Assembly (NCBI GenBank): GCA_964606015.1
Contig: CAZSEZ010000058.1
Span: 1-18,733 of the forward strand
Length of the DNA stretch: 18,733 bases
DNA from: Hyella sp964606015
GTDB lineage: Bacteria > Cyanobacteriota > Cyanobacteriia > Cyanobacteriales > Xenococcaceae
Direction of reading: 5' to 3'
This document shows positions 17,614 through 18,733 of the stretch, piece by piece; position 1 is the first letter of the stretch, and each line of letters starts with the position of its first letter. A program made the translations under genes and the position numbers. The notes beneath the pieces were generated by a model. The model had not been told where the DNA came from. It ran no database searches and saw only the letters and a program-made list of their open reading frames with translations.

Positions 17614-18733
17614 ATGGCTCCAGGAAAAACTCCTTTTTGGCGTAGTGCCAAAAATCTAAATCTCATAGTCCAGTTATTTGTTTTGATCATAATAATAACT
17701 ACTATGATTTATCTGGGAAGTAATCTGAGTCGTAATTTTCAGCGTTTGGGACTGGATTTTGGGTTTGACTTTTTGGGCCGTACAGCTTCTTTTGACATTG
17801 TTAATGCACCTTTAGACTATAGTGCTAGCGACTCTTATTCTAAGGCAATAGTAGTAGGATTACTTAATTCTCTGAAGGTAATGTTTTTAGGGATTATAGC
17901 TGCTTCAGTTCTTGGGATTAGTGTGGGTATTGCTCGTTTATCAGACAATTGGCTGGTAAGTAAGTTAGCTGGCATTTACATAGAGTTATTGCGGAATACT
18001 CCGTTACTATTACAGCTCTTTTTCTGGTACTTTGCTGTTTTTCTCAAACTTCCTAAAATTGAGAATGCTATAAATCTGGGAAACCGAATATTTCTCTCCA
18101 ATAGAGGTCTTAGTCTACCTTGGGTTGAGATTGATCTTCAAACGACTCTTGCTTTATTTCTTGTTTTTGGAGCTGTTCTAGGAATTGTTATTTGTTGGCA
18201 GCAGAGAATCAAGGTACTGGGACTGCAAGGATCATCGGGACAAAACTGGCTCTATCTAATGTTCGCTAGTGTGTTGGTAGCAATCTTGGCTTTTTTCTTG
18301 GGTGTTACTTGGAGCATGCCCCAGTATGTGGACAATACTATTAGTGGGGGGATGAATCTAAGTCCTGAATTAGCAACTCTTCTGATTGGCTTAAGTGTCT
18401 ATACTGCTTCCTTTATCGCAGAAGTTGTTAGAGCAGGGATTCAGTCAGTTGATAAAGGGCAATGGGAGGCGGCACGAGCTTTGGGCTTAGAATCAGGATT
18501 GGTAATGCAGTTGATTGTTTTTCCTCAAGCCTTAAGAGTTATGATTCCTCCTCTGACTAGTGAATTTCTTAATCTAGCTAAGAATTCTAGTTTAGCGATC
18601 GCGATCGGCTATAACGATGTTTATGCAATTTCTAATACTATTTCTAACCAAACAGGAAAAGCGGTAGAAATTTTACTGATTTTAATTTTTATTTATCTTT
18701 CAATTAATTTGATTATCTCCCTATTAATGAACT
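17614..18733 (+). CDS. Amino-acid ABC transporter permease (AapQ/BztB/NatG family), 3'-truncated by the window
   Basis: Inner-membrane permease subunit of a polar amino-acid uptake ABC transporter. The frame is open for 373 codons to the window edge; family members are around 390-430 aa, so little is missing. Seen: a first membrane segment (about 17-35); the AapQ/BztB-type periplasmic stretch GFDFLGRTASFDI (50-62) and PLDYSASDSYSKAIVVG (66-82); the HisM-type region GIYIELLRNTPLLLQLFFW (120-138); several further segments; and the EAA loop WEAARALGL (284-292) followed by FPQALRVMIPP (303-313), which docks the ATPase. In cyanobacteria this type matches the NatG permease of the NatFGH/BgtA system, but the partner genes lie outside, so no symbol is given. 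ATG 17614 is the start used; there is no Shine-Dalgarno between the preceding hairpin and the codon. Met31 is an alternative but would remove most of the first membrane segment. Confidence 0.9.
   Translation, partial: MAPGKTPFWRSAKNLNLIVQLFVLIIIITTMIYLGSNLSRNFQRLGLDFGFDFLGRTASFDIVNAPLDYSASDSYSKAIVVGLLNSLKVMFLGIIAASVLGISVGIARLSDNWLVSKLAGIYIELLRNTPLLLQLFFWYFAVFLKLPKIENAINLGNRIFLSNRGLSLPWVEIDLQTTLALFLVFGAVLGIVICWQQRIKVLGLQGSSGQNWLYLMFASVLVAILAFFLGVTWSMPQYVDNTISGGMNLSPELATLLIGLSVYTASFIAEVVRAGIQSVDKGQWEAARALGLESGLVMQLIVFPQALRVMIPPLTSEFLNLAKNSSLAIAIGYNDVYAISNTISNQTGKAVEILLILIFIYLSINLIISLLMN

Larger units (their letters stand above)
1143..18602. repeat. Dispersed HIP1 octamers GCGATCGC (15 copies)
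   Basis: Exact GCGATCGC starts at 1143, 1515, 2131, 2503, 4989, 5437, 6147, 8191, 8699, 9564, 9690, 10635, 13621, 14142 and 18595. Nearly all lie inside coding sequence. In AT-rich DNA this octamer should be far rarer than one per 1.2 kb. This over-representation is a hallmark of many cyanobacterial chromosomes and marks the whole window as native rather than recently acquired. Confidence 0.9.

Overview
The window is chromosomal DNA from a cyanobacterium. It carries 15 exact copies of the octamer GCGATCGC (the HIP1 repeat), is AT-rich, and every recognisable gene has cyanobacterial relatives. A large terminal-olefin synthase (Ols) points to one of the olefin-producing lineages (Synechococcus PCC 7002-like, Pleurocapsales-like or relatives). 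The exact genus cannot be read from the sequence. No mobile element, CRISPR array, tRNA or rRNA was seen.

Left part (69-9925, minus strand): an 8.3 kb single-gene modular synthase with the order FAAL-ACP-KS-AT-KR-ACP-sulfotransferase-thioesterase. This is the architecture that turns a free fatty acid into a terminal alkene with one extra carbon. It starts at a TTG codon behind a strong ribosome binding site. Upstream, about 280 bp away and on the same strand, is a TldE/PmbA-family gene.

Middle part (10128-16475): an RNA-metabolism neighbourhood. A minus-strand RNase II/R-family gene (best match in memory: cyanobacterial zam) has lost the catalytic aspartates of its RNB domain. It diverges from a 244-aa cyanobacterial protein of unknown function, across a 563 bp gap with several small hairpins and a 12-bp palindrome. 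A strong intrinsic terminator follows, then a 112-aa conserved cyanobacterial protein. Convergent to that is tex, an S1-domain RNA-binding protein.

Right part (16475-18733): a divergent intergenic region with a good sigma70-type promoter, a 293-aa polytopic membrane protein of unknown function, a long hairpin, and the first 373 codons of an amino-acid ABC transporter permease (AapQ/BztB/NatG family) that runs off the window.

The olefin synthase is a known system and is not new. The less ordinary points are the catalytically degenerate RNB protein, a possible 22-codon leader ORF overlapping the ols start, the structured gap before the 244-aa protein, and the hairpin that abuts the permease start codon.
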